DNA of 64,000 nt from positions 64,864 to 128,863 of the forward strand of contig DUAT01000039.1 of assembly GCA_012960755.1 (NCBI GenBank). Direction: 5' to 3'. Positions within the stretch are counted from its first letter, which is position 1; each line of letters starts with the position of its first letter. Below are positions 43,254-52,565 of the stretch, piece after piece. The position numbers were made by a program, and so were the translations under genes. The DNA is from Gammaproteobacteria bacterium (lineage in GTDB: Bacteria > Pseudomonadota > Gammaproteobacteria > Pseudomonadales > Azotimanducaceae_A). Under the pieces are notes generated by a model that was given only the letters and a program-made list of their open reading frames with translations, had not been told where the DNA came from and did not search any database.

Positions 43254-46200
43254 CTAGTTTTTTGGGTCAAGGTCCAGTGCTTTCTGACAGGGATTTTTAT
43301 TCGCAAACATTCGATTCCAAACGCTGACCCCTAAGGCGGAAAGCCCACCCGTAGCAACCGCGGCACTACTGGCTACCAAGGCTTCTTTGGGTGCGAATGC
43401 CAAACGTGGATTGCTCAGGGTGCCGCCAATTTTGAGGTAATTGTTGGCAATGCTGGCCGCACTCAGACCAAGACCTTTGCTGGCACGGGTCGAGAACTGG
43501 AGATCGACAGATTCGTCGTTCAGGTCAACTTTGCCACGGCTGAACAAATTCATCTTTTCAGTTTGAACAACCAGCCCCGGATCAAGCCTGACGATACCAT
43601 CAACCATGTCGAGAACCAGGGCTGAGCATAGAAAATCAGTGGTGCTACTTTTCTCTTTAAGTGGATTCAGGGCCGACGCGACCTGATTCAGTATGTCGCC
43701 TCCAAATCGATCCAATCCCGAACTATTTACCTTACCTGCTGATCCGGATAAACGCATGTGGCCATTCAGAGTTGATAGCAACTCATGTGTACTCATGCCC
43801 CTGCCGTTAACATGTGCCGTTCCCGACAATGTCGGCACCAGGTCGGGATCATCATTTTCTGTAAGCCAGAAGACTGGCACCAAATTTTCGACGTCGATCT
43901 TGCCACTTACTTCAACGCCTGCAGCCCCTGCCTGGGGGGCAATTTCTCCATTAATCGTGACAGTACCCAGGTCCGAGGCGGCGCTGAATTTATCGATGCG
44001 AAAATAGCTGTCCTGCAGATCCAACTCTGCATCGAGGTTGTAGAGGGTCACATTCCTGATCTTTAACCTATCTACCTTGATATCGATATCTGCATTCATT
44101 AGCCCCAATGGTTTGTTAAGTAGCGGCCAGTCTGGAATAAGTCTCCCACTGTCATCAGCGCTTTCTTCATCTTCAGCAAATAGGTCGAGCATTGAGAGAT
44201 CAAGCTCTTCACCGGTCCCCTGAAACGTCAAAGTTGGAGGATCACCGGGTACAACTATCAGGAAACCCTGCAGCGCACTTTCACCCACTGTTATCTCGTA
44301 GGGTGACAATTGAATGCCAGATTCATCCTGGGTAAACCGTGTTTTTACTGTAAACGGCTGATCTGGAGGTTCAACGGAACCTCCCTGTCCAAGAGACGAG
44401 AGCCTGTTACCGTGGCCTTCAATGAGCAGGCTACCCTCCAGTCTCGTCGGTTCATAGATACCCGTAGCCGACAAGAAAAACTCGCCATCGTCCCCAGTGC
44501 GGACTATACCTTTCGTCAATTTCAATTCGTCTCTTGCCAATGAACCTTTTAGTAAAACCTGGTGGGTTGCGGTGGGAAAGGTGTAGTTCGGTACCAGCGC
44601 CGACCAGTCAACGAGGTCCCGGGAGGTTAACTCAATCAGGAAGTCTGTCGAATAATCATCCAATCGAATCGGTGCCAATTCAATATGGCCGTCGGATTCG
44701 CCCAAAGTAAAATTAACTGCCTTAAAGGTAATAACAGAGGTGGCACTGCCAGCTTCTTCAACAGTTTCACTGGCTTCAGCAACTTCAAAGTCGAGCTTCA
44801 GATTTTTTGCCGGCAGAGTGAGATTAAGGCCCGGCAGCTTCGAAATGTCTGCAGCAAGCAGAGTGCCCGTTGCTAGCGTCGATCGATCCGCAAATGGCTG
44901 ACGAACAATAATCTCAGCGGTAGCGCCCAGATCCTTAAGATCGAGCTTTAGCCCGGTGATTTGTATCACCTTGTCATTCATTGCCAAGTCAGCAGACATC
45001 GACCACGCCTGGTCTTTCTTTATCGACCCCATTGAGGGTATCGGCACTCTAAGAATGTTCGCAACATTCGTCAGTAAATCACCATGAAGGTCAAGCCTGG
45101 CGTTCGCTGTAAATGGTGACATTTCCAGTTGGCCGGTAAGTAAAAGATCCACATCATTGACAAGGCCACGGAGACTAATCAATTCAATACTATCTTCCCT
45201 GAAAACAAAATCCGAGTGTATATCCAGAGGCATCGGACGGTTAAGCCCCGCAGCGGGTCCTTGCCACATTTTCATGAAGTCTCCCTTAACTGATACCTCT
45301 GCTATCGCCCCTTCACTATCCAGGTAGTCCATGGAATCTGCTTTGAATATCATTTCCATACCAGGCACTGACATGCGACCAGTGACACGATTATCGAGTT
45401 TTTCATTCGGGGAATATTCAACAACCAGATCGATGGGGATGTCTGGAAAACCAAAAACGCCAAACATGCACTGCCATCCGGAAACCTCCGGTATCTGAAA
45501 ACCCAGTTTGTAACTTCCGGTATCCGGATCCTTGAAATCATCGATTTTACCGTTAAGCGTCATGCTCATTGCATCTGATGAAAATTTCAAAACCGGCAGG
45601 TCGACTCGTTCATTAAGTTTCGTCAGTTTCAGATCAAGCTCAAAATGATCAATGGGTAAACAGGGCAGACCCGTAAGGTCGGCGAGAAAACCCATGGAGG
45701 CACCGGAAGCATTAAGCGTCAGTTTGATCTGCCTGAATTCTTCAAAATCGGAAAGATGCGCCTCTGAATCTATCTGGAATTGCCCGATAAGACCCTTTGT
45801 GATTATTCGGTGACTGCCATCCTGGTGTATTGTATCGACTTTGATCCGCGCGTCTCCCTCCGTAAAAGGTAAATACCCCAACGAAGACAGAAGGTCGTCC
45901 ATATCAAAAATGACAAGTTCCCATTGGGAGTCCAGCTCAGGTAGCCGCTGCAGCTCCGGTATATAACCACTGCCTTTAAAATCGAGTTTTTGTAGTTCTG
46001 CGCTGAAATTAAATTCGACACCTTTGCCTGACAACAGCGCGTCAAAGGTGCCAACACTCCCACTGGCTTGCAACGGTATCTCGTTGACGCTGGCGCTCAT
46101 TAGAAAATCGAAGTAGTCATCTCCCGCATTAATTTCCTCGATCAATTGCACTTCCACTACCAGCGGTCGGGAAAGTGAGGTATCGGCAAAATTAAGCGTG

Positions 46201-46697
46201 AGATCAGAAAGTGTTACTGAATCCACAAGCAGTGGTATCCCGGCACCCCCGGCTTCGTTATCTGGCGCCTCTTCATCGGCGTCAGAAGCAACCGCTTCTG
46301 CAAATTCCCATGTCGTGCCTCCCGATTCCCGCGCCTCAAGCCCGATGTCCACGCCAGTGATATCGATACCCATCATCAGCGCGCCGAAAAGCAGTTTGTT
46401 GCTATCGAATGTAATGCTGAGCACATCAATGCTCACCAGGTCCGGGTACCGGGACCAGTCAGGATTCTCAATGGCTATATTGCTGATTCGCACCTGGCTC
46501 TTTTCAGCCAGCGTAATCTGTATTGGACCATCGATAGTGAGTCTGCGTCCTAGCAAACTGGAGAGAGTTTCTTCTGCTGGTGTCGTAACGACTGATGGGA
46601 AAACCAAAACCAGTATGACCAGGCTAAAGGCAGTTAACAGTAAACCTGCCAGCGAGCCGACGATTCTCCAGACTATCTTCCCGACACCTTTGCTCAA
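43254..46697 (-). CDS. AsmA-family envelope protein
   Basis: The 1147-residue protein has an N-terminal transmembrane helix (~14-37), the AsmA N-domain (VVTTPAEETLSSLLGRRLTIDGPI, then VRISNIAIENPDW), a long beta-rich middle and the AsmA C-terminal region (LSGTAHVNGRGMSTHELLSTLNGHMRLSG, then LNEESVDLQF-like and GTLSNPRLAFAPKEAL). AsmA/YhdP/TamB relatives are inner-membrane-anchored periplasmic bridges implicated in phospholipid transport to the outer membrane. It is large for AsmA proper (about 617 residues in E. coli) and close to YhdP in size. It is a single gene, on the same strand as fumarase but 92 bases before it. Confidence 0.87.
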   Translation of the reverse strand: MSKGVGKIVWRIVGSLAGLLLTAFSLVILVLVFPSVVTTPAEETLSSLLGRRLTIDGPIQITLAEKSQVRISNIAIENPDWSRYPDLVSIDVLSITFDSNKLLFGALMMGIDITGVDIGLEARESGGTTWEFAEAVASDADEEAPDNEAGGAGIPLLVDSVTLSDLTLNFADTSLSRPLVVEVQLIEEINAGDDYFDFLMSASVNEIPLQASGSVGTFDALLSGKGVEFNFSAELQKLDFKGSGYIPELQRLPELDSQWELVIFDMDDLLSSLGYLPFTEGDARIKVDTIHQDGSHRIITKGLIGQFQIDSEAHLSDFEEFRQIKLTLNASGASMGFLADLTGLPCLPIDHFELDLKLTKLNERVDLPVLKFSSDAMSMTLNGKIDDFKDPDTGSYKLGFQIPEVSGWQCMFGVFGFPDIPIDLVVEYSPNEKLDNRVTGRMSVPGMEMIFKADSMDYLDSEGAIAEVSVKGDFMKMWQGPAAGLNRPMPLDIHSDFVFREDSIELISLRGLVNDVDLLLTGQLEMSPFTANARLDLHGDLLTNVANILRVPIPSMGSIKKDQAWSMSADLAMNDKVIQITGLKLDLKDLGATAEIIVRQPFADRSTLATGTLLAADISKLPGLNLTLPAKNLKLDFEVAEASETVEEAGSATSVITFKAVNFTLGESDGHIELAPIRLDDYSTDFLIELTSRDLVDWSALVPNYTFPTATHQVLLKGSLARDELKLTKGIVRTGDDGEFFLSATGIYEPTRLEGSLLIEGHGNRLSSLGQGGSVEPPDQPFTVKTRFTQDESGIQLSPYEITVGESALQGFLIVVPGDPPTLTFQGTGEELDLSMLDLFAEDEESADDSGRLIPDWPLLNKPLGLMNADIDIKVDRLKIRNVTLYNLDAELDLQDSYFRIDKFSAASDLGTVTINGEIAPQAGAAGVEVSGKIDVENLVPVFWLTENDDPDLVPTLSGTAHVNGRGMSTHELLSTLNGHMRLSGSAGKVNSSGLDRFGGDILNQVASALNPLKEKSSTTDFLCSALVLDMVDGIVRLDPGLVVQTEKMNLFSRGKVDLNDESVDLQFSTRASKGLGLSAASIANNYLKIGGTLSNPRLAFAPKEALVASSAAVATGGLSALGVSVWNRMFANKNPCQKALDLDPKN

Positions 46698-46744
46698 AGA
46701 TCCGCCTAAAAGTCCTTTTGGTTATGTCCAGGTCACTTCGATTG

Positions 46745-46769
46745 CAGCCTGGCTATCAAGACCAGGCTG
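46745..46769 (-). terminator. Hairpin after the MaoC gene
   Basis: CAGCCTGG and CCAGGCTG make an 8-bp perfect stem with a nine-base loop, 19 bases beyond the stop of the leftward MaoC gene and upstream of the AsmA gene. No T run follows on the minus strand, so termination strength is uncertain. Confidence 0.4.
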
Positions 46770-46788
46770 GCTTTAGAGGGCACCTGAG

Positions 46789-47271
46789 CTAGCCATACAT
46801 AAGTCGCGTCAACGATTCGGCAACACATACGGGCTTGTCGGACCCTTCCAGTTCAACGGTGACTTCACGCTTTAGCTGAATGGTATTTGGATTTTTCAAC
46901 TCCGCACCCACCAGGCGGTGTAGTGCGCGTATTTTTGAGTTGACGGGAACCGGTGCCGGAAAGCGAACTTTATCCAGACCGTAATTGACACCCATATAAA
47001 CACCCTCAACAGCTTCTGGTTTTTTTGGCGGAATATTGGCACCCAGGTGAACGATCAACGACAAGGTTAGAAATCCATGGGCGATGGTGACTTTATAGGG
47101 CGATAATTCAGCAGACTTTTCCGGATCTATGTGAATAAACTGATGATCCAGGGTCGCATCTGCAAACAGGTTGATTCGATCCTGGTCTACTTCAAACCAT
47201 TCACCCACTCCTTCTTCCTCACCCATTACGGAGTTGAATATTTCTAATGCTGCTTCTGCTTTTGTCGCCAT
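46789..47271 (-). CDS. MaoC-type (R)-enoyl-CoA hydratase
   Basis: The 160-residue hotdog protein carries the hydratase motif FADATLDHQFIHID, with the catalytic Asp and His, and HGFLTLSLIVHL. Such proteins hydrate trans-2-enoyl-CoA to (R)-3-hydroxyacyl-CoA, linking beta-oxidation with polyhydroxyalkanoate or other pathways. I chose the ATG at 47271 behind GAAGGA; the open frame to 47382 has no ribosome site. It is divergent from the thiolase gene, which fits a role in acyl-CoA metabolism. Confidence 0.9.
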   Translation of the reverse strand: MATKAEAALEIFNSVMGEEEGVGEWFEVDQDRINLFADATLDHQFIHIDPEKSAELSPYKVTIAHGFLTLSLIVHLGANIPPKKPEAVEGVYMGVNYGLDKVRFPAPVPVNSKIRALHRLVGAELKNPNTIQLKREVTVELEGSDKPVCVAESLTRLMYG

Positions 47272-47446
47272 TGTGACTATTCCTTCGTAAAAAAAATCGC
47301 TAATTAATCGGGACCGGAGCATACCACAAGTTTTTGTATTTGATTTCCATGCATCTCTAAAATAGGATTCGATCCTCATCAATCAAGCTGAGCCGCAATT
47401 CTCAAAAAATGCTCAAGAACCAATACTCAAAAAACCGGGAATAATT

Positions 47447-48622
47447 ATGAACGACGTATACATCGCCAACGGCGCACGCACTCCAATGGGTGGATTTCAA
47501 GGCAGTTTGCAGGACCTGACCGGTGTCGAACTGGGTGCGATCGCGATCAAGGAAGCGGTTCGCCGGGCAGGCATCGAACCTGTTAAGGTCGATGAGGTCA
47601 TTATGGGTTGTGTACTTCCTTCTGGTCTGAAACAGGGCCCTGCACGTCAGGCAGCCATCAATGCCGATATTCCCGTCGAAACAGGCGCCACAACCATTAA
47701 CAAACTCTGTGGTTCAGGCATGAAAGCCACCATGCTCGCGCACGACCTGATTAAAGCCGGTACCAACGAAATCATGGTCTCCGGGGGTATGGAAAGCATG
47801 AGTAATTCACCTTACCTGATGCCCAAAGCCCGAAGCGGATACCGAATGGGCCATATGGAGGTCCAGGACTCGATGTTCGTAGACGGTCTCGAAGATGCGA
47901 AAACCGGTCGATTAATGGGTTCCTTCGCCCAGGATATGGCTGACAAGTATCAGATGACGCGGGAAGCCATGGATGCATTTGCCATCCAATCACTAAAACG
48001 GGCACAACAAGCCATAGTCGACGGTCATTTAACCGCTGAAACTGTCCCGGTCACCATCAAGACCCGCAAGGGCGAGTTTACCGTGGTGGAAGACGAGCAA
48101 CCCGGCAAGGCGAACCTGGAGAAGATCCCAACACTGCGCCCTGCTTTTAAGGAAGACGGCAGTGTCACCGCGGCAAATTCCAGCTCAATATCCGATGGGG
48201 CTTCGGCCCTGGTGTTGGCCAGCGAGCGTGCAGTAAAAGAAAACAATCTCACCCCCATGGCACGTATTCTTGGTCATACAACCAATTCACGGCACCCTTC
48301 AGAATTTACCATTGCACCCGTTGGTGCGATCGAAAAGCTGCTCGCCAAACTCGACTGGACCCGGGATGATGTAGATCTGTTCGAGATCAATGAGGCGTTC
48401 GCCATGGTCACCATGGCGGCGATCCAGGATCTGGGTCTCGACCCTGAAAAGGTCAATGTCTATGGTGGTGCCTGTGCCCAGGGCCACCCGATTGGTTCAA
48501 CCGGATCCAGAATTATTGTGACGCTAATGCACGCACTGAAGACACGGGGAAAACAGCGCGGCATCGCTGCTCTTTGTATTGGCGGCGGAGAGGCAACGGC
48601 AATCGCTATCGAATTGGTTTGA
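47447..48622 (+). CDS. Acetyl-CoA C-acetyltransferase (thiolase)
   Basis: The 391-residue thiolase has the nucleophilic Cys88 (NKLCGSGMKA), His347 (GGACAQGHPIGSTGSR) and Cys377 (CIGGGEA), and the NEAFA motif near residue 313. It condenses two acetyl-CoA or cleaves 3-ketoacyl-CoA. A length of 391 and the NKLCGSG motif fit the biosynthetic/acetoacetyl type. It is divergent from the MaoC hydratase and upstream of the FabY-type synthase on the same strand. Confidence 0.95.
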   Translation: MNDVYIANGARTPMGGFQGSLQDLTGVELGAIAIKEAVRRAGIEPVKVDEVIMGCVLPSGLKQGPARQAAINADIPVETGATTINKLCGSGMKATMLAHDLIKAGTNEIMVSGGMESMSNSPYLMPKARSGYRMGHMEVQDSMFVDGLEDAKTGRLMGSFAQDMADKYQMTREAMDAFAIQSLKRAQQAIVDGHLTAETVPVTIKTRKGEFTVVEDEQPGKANLEKIPTLRPAFKEDGSVTAANSSSISDGASALVLASERAVKENNLTPMARILGHTTNSRHPSEFTIAPVGAIEKLLAKLDWTRDDVDLFEINEAFAMVTMAAIQDLGLDPEKVNVYGGACAQGHPIGSTGSRIIVTLMHALKTRGKQRGIAALCIGGGEATAIAIELV

Positions 48623-48773
48623 AATTTGTCTTGGCGGTGACTTGTGCACCGCAAAAACGTACAATTACGGCAATGGATTAAGCTACTTCTTGCCAGGTGT
48701 CGCATGGAACGCCGAACACTTAACCAGAAGTTGCCTGTAATATTGGCCTTTTCGATCTTCAGGAGATATTTTT

Positions 48774-50618
48774 TTGTCACGTCTTCCCGTTATTGTCGGC
48801 TTTGGTGGTATTAACCCGGCCGGAAGAAGTTCGGCTCACCACGGTTACCGGCGTTTAGTGATCGATCAGTTGAGCGACCAGTTAGCAGATACGACTTACC
48901 AGTCCCTGGCGTCATTGATGAACCTCGACGATGCATCAGACCCACAGTACATTCGCGACCACACCCTGGTTCGAAAAATTGAAAAAAACCTGTTTGACCC
49001 TTCTGCAATACGTATTAACAAATTGGCACAACTCAGCCCGGTCGCAACAGACACCATGTCCTTTGTCCTCAAACGCAACCAGCTGCCTTCGGTGATTCCA
49101 CCGGACTGGACCGTGAAGGATGCCGAGGAAGGTAAGGTCTTTGTAACCTGCAGTGACAATATGGAAATCCTGTTTCCGGACCAGCGGGTGTCACGGGTTC
49201 AATCCGGTGGACAATTGCCGACTGGTTTTGATCCAGGAACTCTCTACCAGTCCAGAAACCATCCCCGTGGATTACAACTGACCATCTATGCCGCTTCTGA
49301 TGCACTGAATTCGCTGGGTATCGAATGGGACGAGGTGCGTCGCCGGGTTCCAGCTGACCAGATTTCTGTCTACGCCAGCAGCGCGATGGGCCAGTTAGAT
49401 ACCAACGGCGCTGGTGGGATGTTACAGGCTGCTCTAATGGGTAAACGGGTAACGTCGAAAAACTGTCCATTAAGTCTCGCCGAGATGACGGCTGATTTCG
49501 TCAACGCCTACATTTTAGGTAGTGTCGGTACAACCGGTGCCAATATCGGTGCATGCGCCACATTCCTGTACAACCTGCGGCAGGGGATTCGCGATATTCA
49601 ATCAGGAAAATTTCGCGCCGTTTTGGTGGGTGCCAGTGAAGCACCCATCACACCGGAAGTTATCGAAGGTTATCGTACGATGGGCGCGCTTGCTGAAGAT
49701 GACGCGCTCAATAAGATTGATGGGATCGAAGGTCCTGCCGACAATAAACGGGCCTGTCGACCCTTTGCAGAAAACTGCGGCTTCACATTGTCTGAAGCTT
49801 CCCAATTTCTCATTCTGTTCGATGACGAACTCGCCATGGAAATGGCCGCCAACATTTACGGTGCAGTAGCTGATGTGTTTATTAATGCAGATGGTTTTAA
49901 GAAGTCCATCTCGGGCCCGGGTATAGGAAACTACGTCACCATGGGTAAGTCCATGGGGGTGGCTCGATCCATTCTTGGTAAAGAATCACTCAGGCATCGA
50001 ACCTATGTTCATGCGCATGGTACTGGCACACCACAAAACAGGGTGACCGAGTCACATATTATCAACGAAATGGCGAAGACCTTCGGGATCAGAAACTGGC
50101 CGGTGGCAGCGATTAAGTCCTACCTCGGTCATTCCCTGGCGACCGCATCCGGTGACCAGATTGTAGCCTCGTTAGGTGTCTGGGAACATGGCCTGATACC
50201 CGGCATCAAAACAGTCGATAAGCTAGCGGACGATGTCCACAACAGCAATCTGGATATTTTACTGGATCACAAGGAAATAGACCCTACAGAAATCGACGCC
50301 ACTTTTATCAATACCAAGGGCTTTGGTGGCAACAACGCCACGGCAACAATTCTGTCGCCGACAGTTGTCAAGAAAATGCTTTCGAAAAAATATGGCAGCA
50401 GTGCGCTGAAAAAACGAGATGCCGCGAACGAGCAGGTGCTGGAAAACACCAGGGCTTACGATGTAAAAACTATTGAGGGAAGCTCGCTGATATACAATTT
50501 TGGTGTTGGCGTCGTTGAAGGTGAAAGCCTGACCCTCACTGATGAGACAATTTCTATTCCCGGGCATGAAAAGACTATAGACCTTTGCGTTGAAAATCCT
50601 TACGAGGATATGTCATAG
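48774..50618 (+). CDS. fabY: Beta-ketoacyl synthase of the FabY type
   Basis: The 614-residue protein is longer than FabB/FabF/FabH and matches FabY of Pseudomonas in length and style. The condensing triad is present: Cys261 in GANIGACATFLYN, His415 in YVHAHGTGTP and His453 in KSYLGHSLATASG. FabY starts fatty-acid synthesis by condensing acetyl-CoA with malonyl-ACP in place of FabH. The start is TTG, behind a clear AGGAGA. The chain is opened from malonyl units, so the carboxylase in this window could supply its substrate. The alpha/beta hydrolase gene follows after eight bases. Confidence 0.88.
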   Translation: MSRLPVIVGFGGINPAGRSSAHHGYRRLVIDQLSDQLADTTYQSLASLMNLDDASDPQYIRDHTLVRKIEKNLFDPSAIRINKLAQLSPVATDTMSFVLKRNQLPSVIPPDWTVKDAEEGKVFVTCSDNMEILFPDQRVSRVQSGGQLPTGFDPGTLYQSRNHPRGLQLTIYAASDALNSLGIEWDEVRRRVPADQISVYASSAMGQLDTNGAGGMLQAALMGKRVTSKNCPLSLAEMTADFVNAYILGSVGTTGANIGACATFLYNLRQGIRDIQSGKFRAVLVGASEAPITPEVIEGYRTMGALAEDDALNKIDGIEGPADNKRACRPFAENCGFTLSEASQFLILFDDELAMEMAANIYGAVADVFINADGFKKSISGPGIGNYVTMGKSMGVARSILGKESLRHRTYVHAHGTGTPQNRVTESHIINEMAKTFGIRNWPVAAIKSYLGHSLATASGDQIVASLGVWEHGLIPGIKTVDKLADDVHNSNLDILLDHKEIDPTEIDATFINTKGFGGNNATATILSPTVVKKMLSKKYGSSALKKRDAANEQVLENTRAYDVKTIEGSSLIYNFGVGVVEGESLTLTDETISIPGHEKTIDLCVENPYEDMS

Positions 50619-50626
50619 CAGTTTAA

Positions 50627-51382
50627 TTGCGCCAACAGGATTCGAATATCAAGATAGAGGCAACAGGATCTACCCTCAACGTCGAAGTCAGCGGACCTGA
50701 CAGCACACCGGCAGTACTACTTTGGAATGGCGCAGGCTGCACACTCCATATGTGGGATGTTGTCGTGTCTAAACTGGCCGATCGTTTCAGATTGGTCCGG
50801 TTTGATGTGCGAGGCACCGGTGAAAGCACCCCCGCAGAAGACCCTGAGAGCCAATATACGTTTGAACAGTATGCGACAGACGCGAACCTGATTCTCGATA
50901 CCCTGAAAGTTTCAAAATGTCATGTATGGTCAATGGCCTGGGGATCCCGGGCTGCCCTGGCTTATTGTTCCCTCAATCCGGCAAGGGTTATCTCGGCTGC
51001 GCTTTTTGACGCGAGCATTGGTGCCGCTGATCCTGAGGCGCAGAAAAGTGGTGCGAAACAGGCCGTGGCGCTGCAGATTGAATCTGGTGTAAGTCGATTC
51101 CAAAGACCAGAGGGCTGGAATGTGCATCAGGTTCCTGATGCCGTACCTGCAGCATTGGCTGCTGCCGCAAAGTTTGACCTGCGTGAGGCTGTAGCCAGGC
51201 TAACGATGCCTGTACTTGTTGCAACGGGGGATCATGACCCTAATTTGGCATCAAGTCGGGAGTTGGAGGAGCTGGCAACGGACGCGCGATTGAAAATTTT
51301 CAAAAACGTAGGTCATGGTTCAGTTTTGCAAAGACCGGATCTTGCTGCGGATGCTTTTGTTGAATTCCAGGCGTCGATCTGA
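50627..51382 (+). CDS. Alpha/beta hydrolase-fold protein without the usual nucleophile
   Basis: The 251-residue protein has the fold's landmarks: oxyanion loop LWNGAGCTLHMWD, an FDVRGTGEST strand turn, an acid in ATGDHDPN and the late His in NVGHGS. At the nucleophile elbow the sequence is HVWSMAWGSRAAL. Aligned on the elbow glycine, the position of the catalytic Ser is Ala, and the Gly-X-Ser-X-Gly pattern is absent. A Ser two residues earlier or later could serve if the alignment shifts. The start is TTG directly after an in-frame stop, eight bases after fabY. Function unknown; it may be a non-hydrolytic member. Confidence 0.75.
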   Translation: MRQQDSNIKIEATGSTLNVEVSGPDSTPAVLLWNGAGCTLHMWDVVVSKLADRFRLVRFDVRGTGESTPAEDPESQYTFEQYATDANLILDTLKVSKCHVWSMAWGSRAALAYCSLNPARVISAALFDASIGAADPEAQKSGAKQAVALQIESGVSRFQRPEGWNVHQVPDAVPAALAAAAKFDLREAVARLTMPVLVATGDHDPNLASSRELEELATDARLKIFKNVGHGSVLQRPDLAADAFVEFQASI

Positions 51383-51480
51383 GAATCTTCGGCTTGATCT
51401 GATGGGGTTAAACGTTAAACCTGGCAAAACAAGTTTCGCTTTCAGTTACGTAGCAGACAGCAGTACGCCAGTTCATCCCT

Positions 51481-52041
51481 TCAATCCGGCTGTTTGGCTG
51501 GAATATGGGACTTGAACCAATCCAAATTGGATTCCATCAAATGTAGTATCTGTCGTGGTTCTGTAGGCCCGTGAGGTGCACGTGGGTAGATCACCATCCT
51601 GGTTTCGATACCACGAAGTTTCAGAGCTCGGTAAAGCGCGGTTCCCTGACCGAGTGGGACCCTTGCGTCAGCCTGGCCGTGCTGAATAAGTGATGGTGTT
51701 GCAGCGTTCTTTATGTGAAATAGTGGCGAGTGGTCCCTGTAAACCTTCTCCCTATTCCAGAATTCTCCATCGAAATAGTCAGGCAGAAATCCAGTAATGT
51801 CAGCAGTGCCATTGAAGTCGATCAGATTCGTGACTGGCGCACCGATGGAAGCCGCTTTGAAACGATTGGTATGTGTCACTACCCAGGAGGTCATGAAACC
51901 ACCATAACTCCATCCCATCACGCCAAGCTTATCCGGATCAGCGACCCCAATTTCAATAACATGGCCAACGCCAATCATCAGATCCCGGAAATCGCCACCC
52001 CCCCAGTCGTTCTTGTTGGCATGGTGACCAGAACTTTTCAT
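51481..52041 (-). pseudogene. S9 (prolyl oligopeptidase family) peptidase, 3' remnant
   Basis: About 180 residues of the catalytic domain of a dipeptidyl/acylaminoacyl peptidase remain. The sequence has NDWGGGDFRDLMIGV, the nucleophile in GWSYGGFM, Asp in HGQADARVP and His in RAPHGPTEP, so the triad is intact. The whole beta-propeller (about 400 residues) is missing: family members have ~650. The homology ends around base 52020, where an amidohydrolase fragment begins on the other strand. The ATG at 52041 lies in foreign sequence, so a stable product is unlikely. Confidence 0.85.
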
Positions 52042-52380
52042 GAGGCAGGGATTCCCATTGTCGTTGGCACGGATTCCGGATCATGGCCTCATTTTCTGAA
52101 TTTGCTCCATGGGCCGACTACGGTACGTGAGATGGAACTTTTAGTTGAACCCGGAATGGAACCAGCCGAGGTCATTGCGTCGGCTACAATTATTCCTGCC
52201 ACGATGATGGGAATTGAGCATGAAGTTGGCAGCATAGAAATTGGGAAACGTGCAAATTTGCTGATTCTGGAGGATGACCCACTACAAGATATTAGTTCAC
52301 TAAAATCCTTATTGTGGGTTGTGAAGGATGGCAAAGCTTGGCATCCTAATGATTGGTTATATACTCCGCCAGCAAACTAG
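52021..52380 (+). pseudogene. Amidohydrolase, C-terminal remnant
   Basis: The last ~120 residues of a metal-dependent amidohydrolase remain: FHEAGIPIVVGTDSGSWPHF with the metal/catalytic Asp, GPTTVREMELLVEPGMEPAE, and the closing IGSIEIGKRANLLIL-like beta segment of the family. The N-terminal two thirds, with the HxH site, are absent. The frame extends backwards into antisense of the S9 remnant, which is accidental. It faces away from the S9 remnant, and both are cut at the same place near 52020. Confidence 0.82.
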
Positions 52381-52565
52381 AGATCTTTGACCAATAGCAT
52401 TTATCCTGCTCATTTGTAGTTTGATCGTGGCAAGGAGCTAAGGTAGTGGGGAATACGAATAACATTTTACCAACCTACTGATCAGTGATGATCGAATATC
52501 CGCGATGAACAGTGAATGACCCAGTACTGTAACTTCCGCAATGGGTACATAAGCGCCTGTTCAAC

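Noticed and set aside
46198..46776. A 192-residue Ser-rich frame on the plus strand over the start of the AsmA gene.
   Set aside because: The Ser-rich composition is what antisense of this gene gives; no signal, motif or ribosome site supports it.
48634..48652. GCGGTG...CACCGC hairpin after the thiolase gene as a terminator.
   Set aside because: The stem has only six base pairs and is followed by A residues rather than T residues on the plus strand.
51730..52020. The 5' part of the plus-strand frame leading into the amidohydrolase remnant.
   Set aside because: It is antisense to the S9 peptidase catalytic domain; only the part from 52021 shows amidohydrolase similarity.
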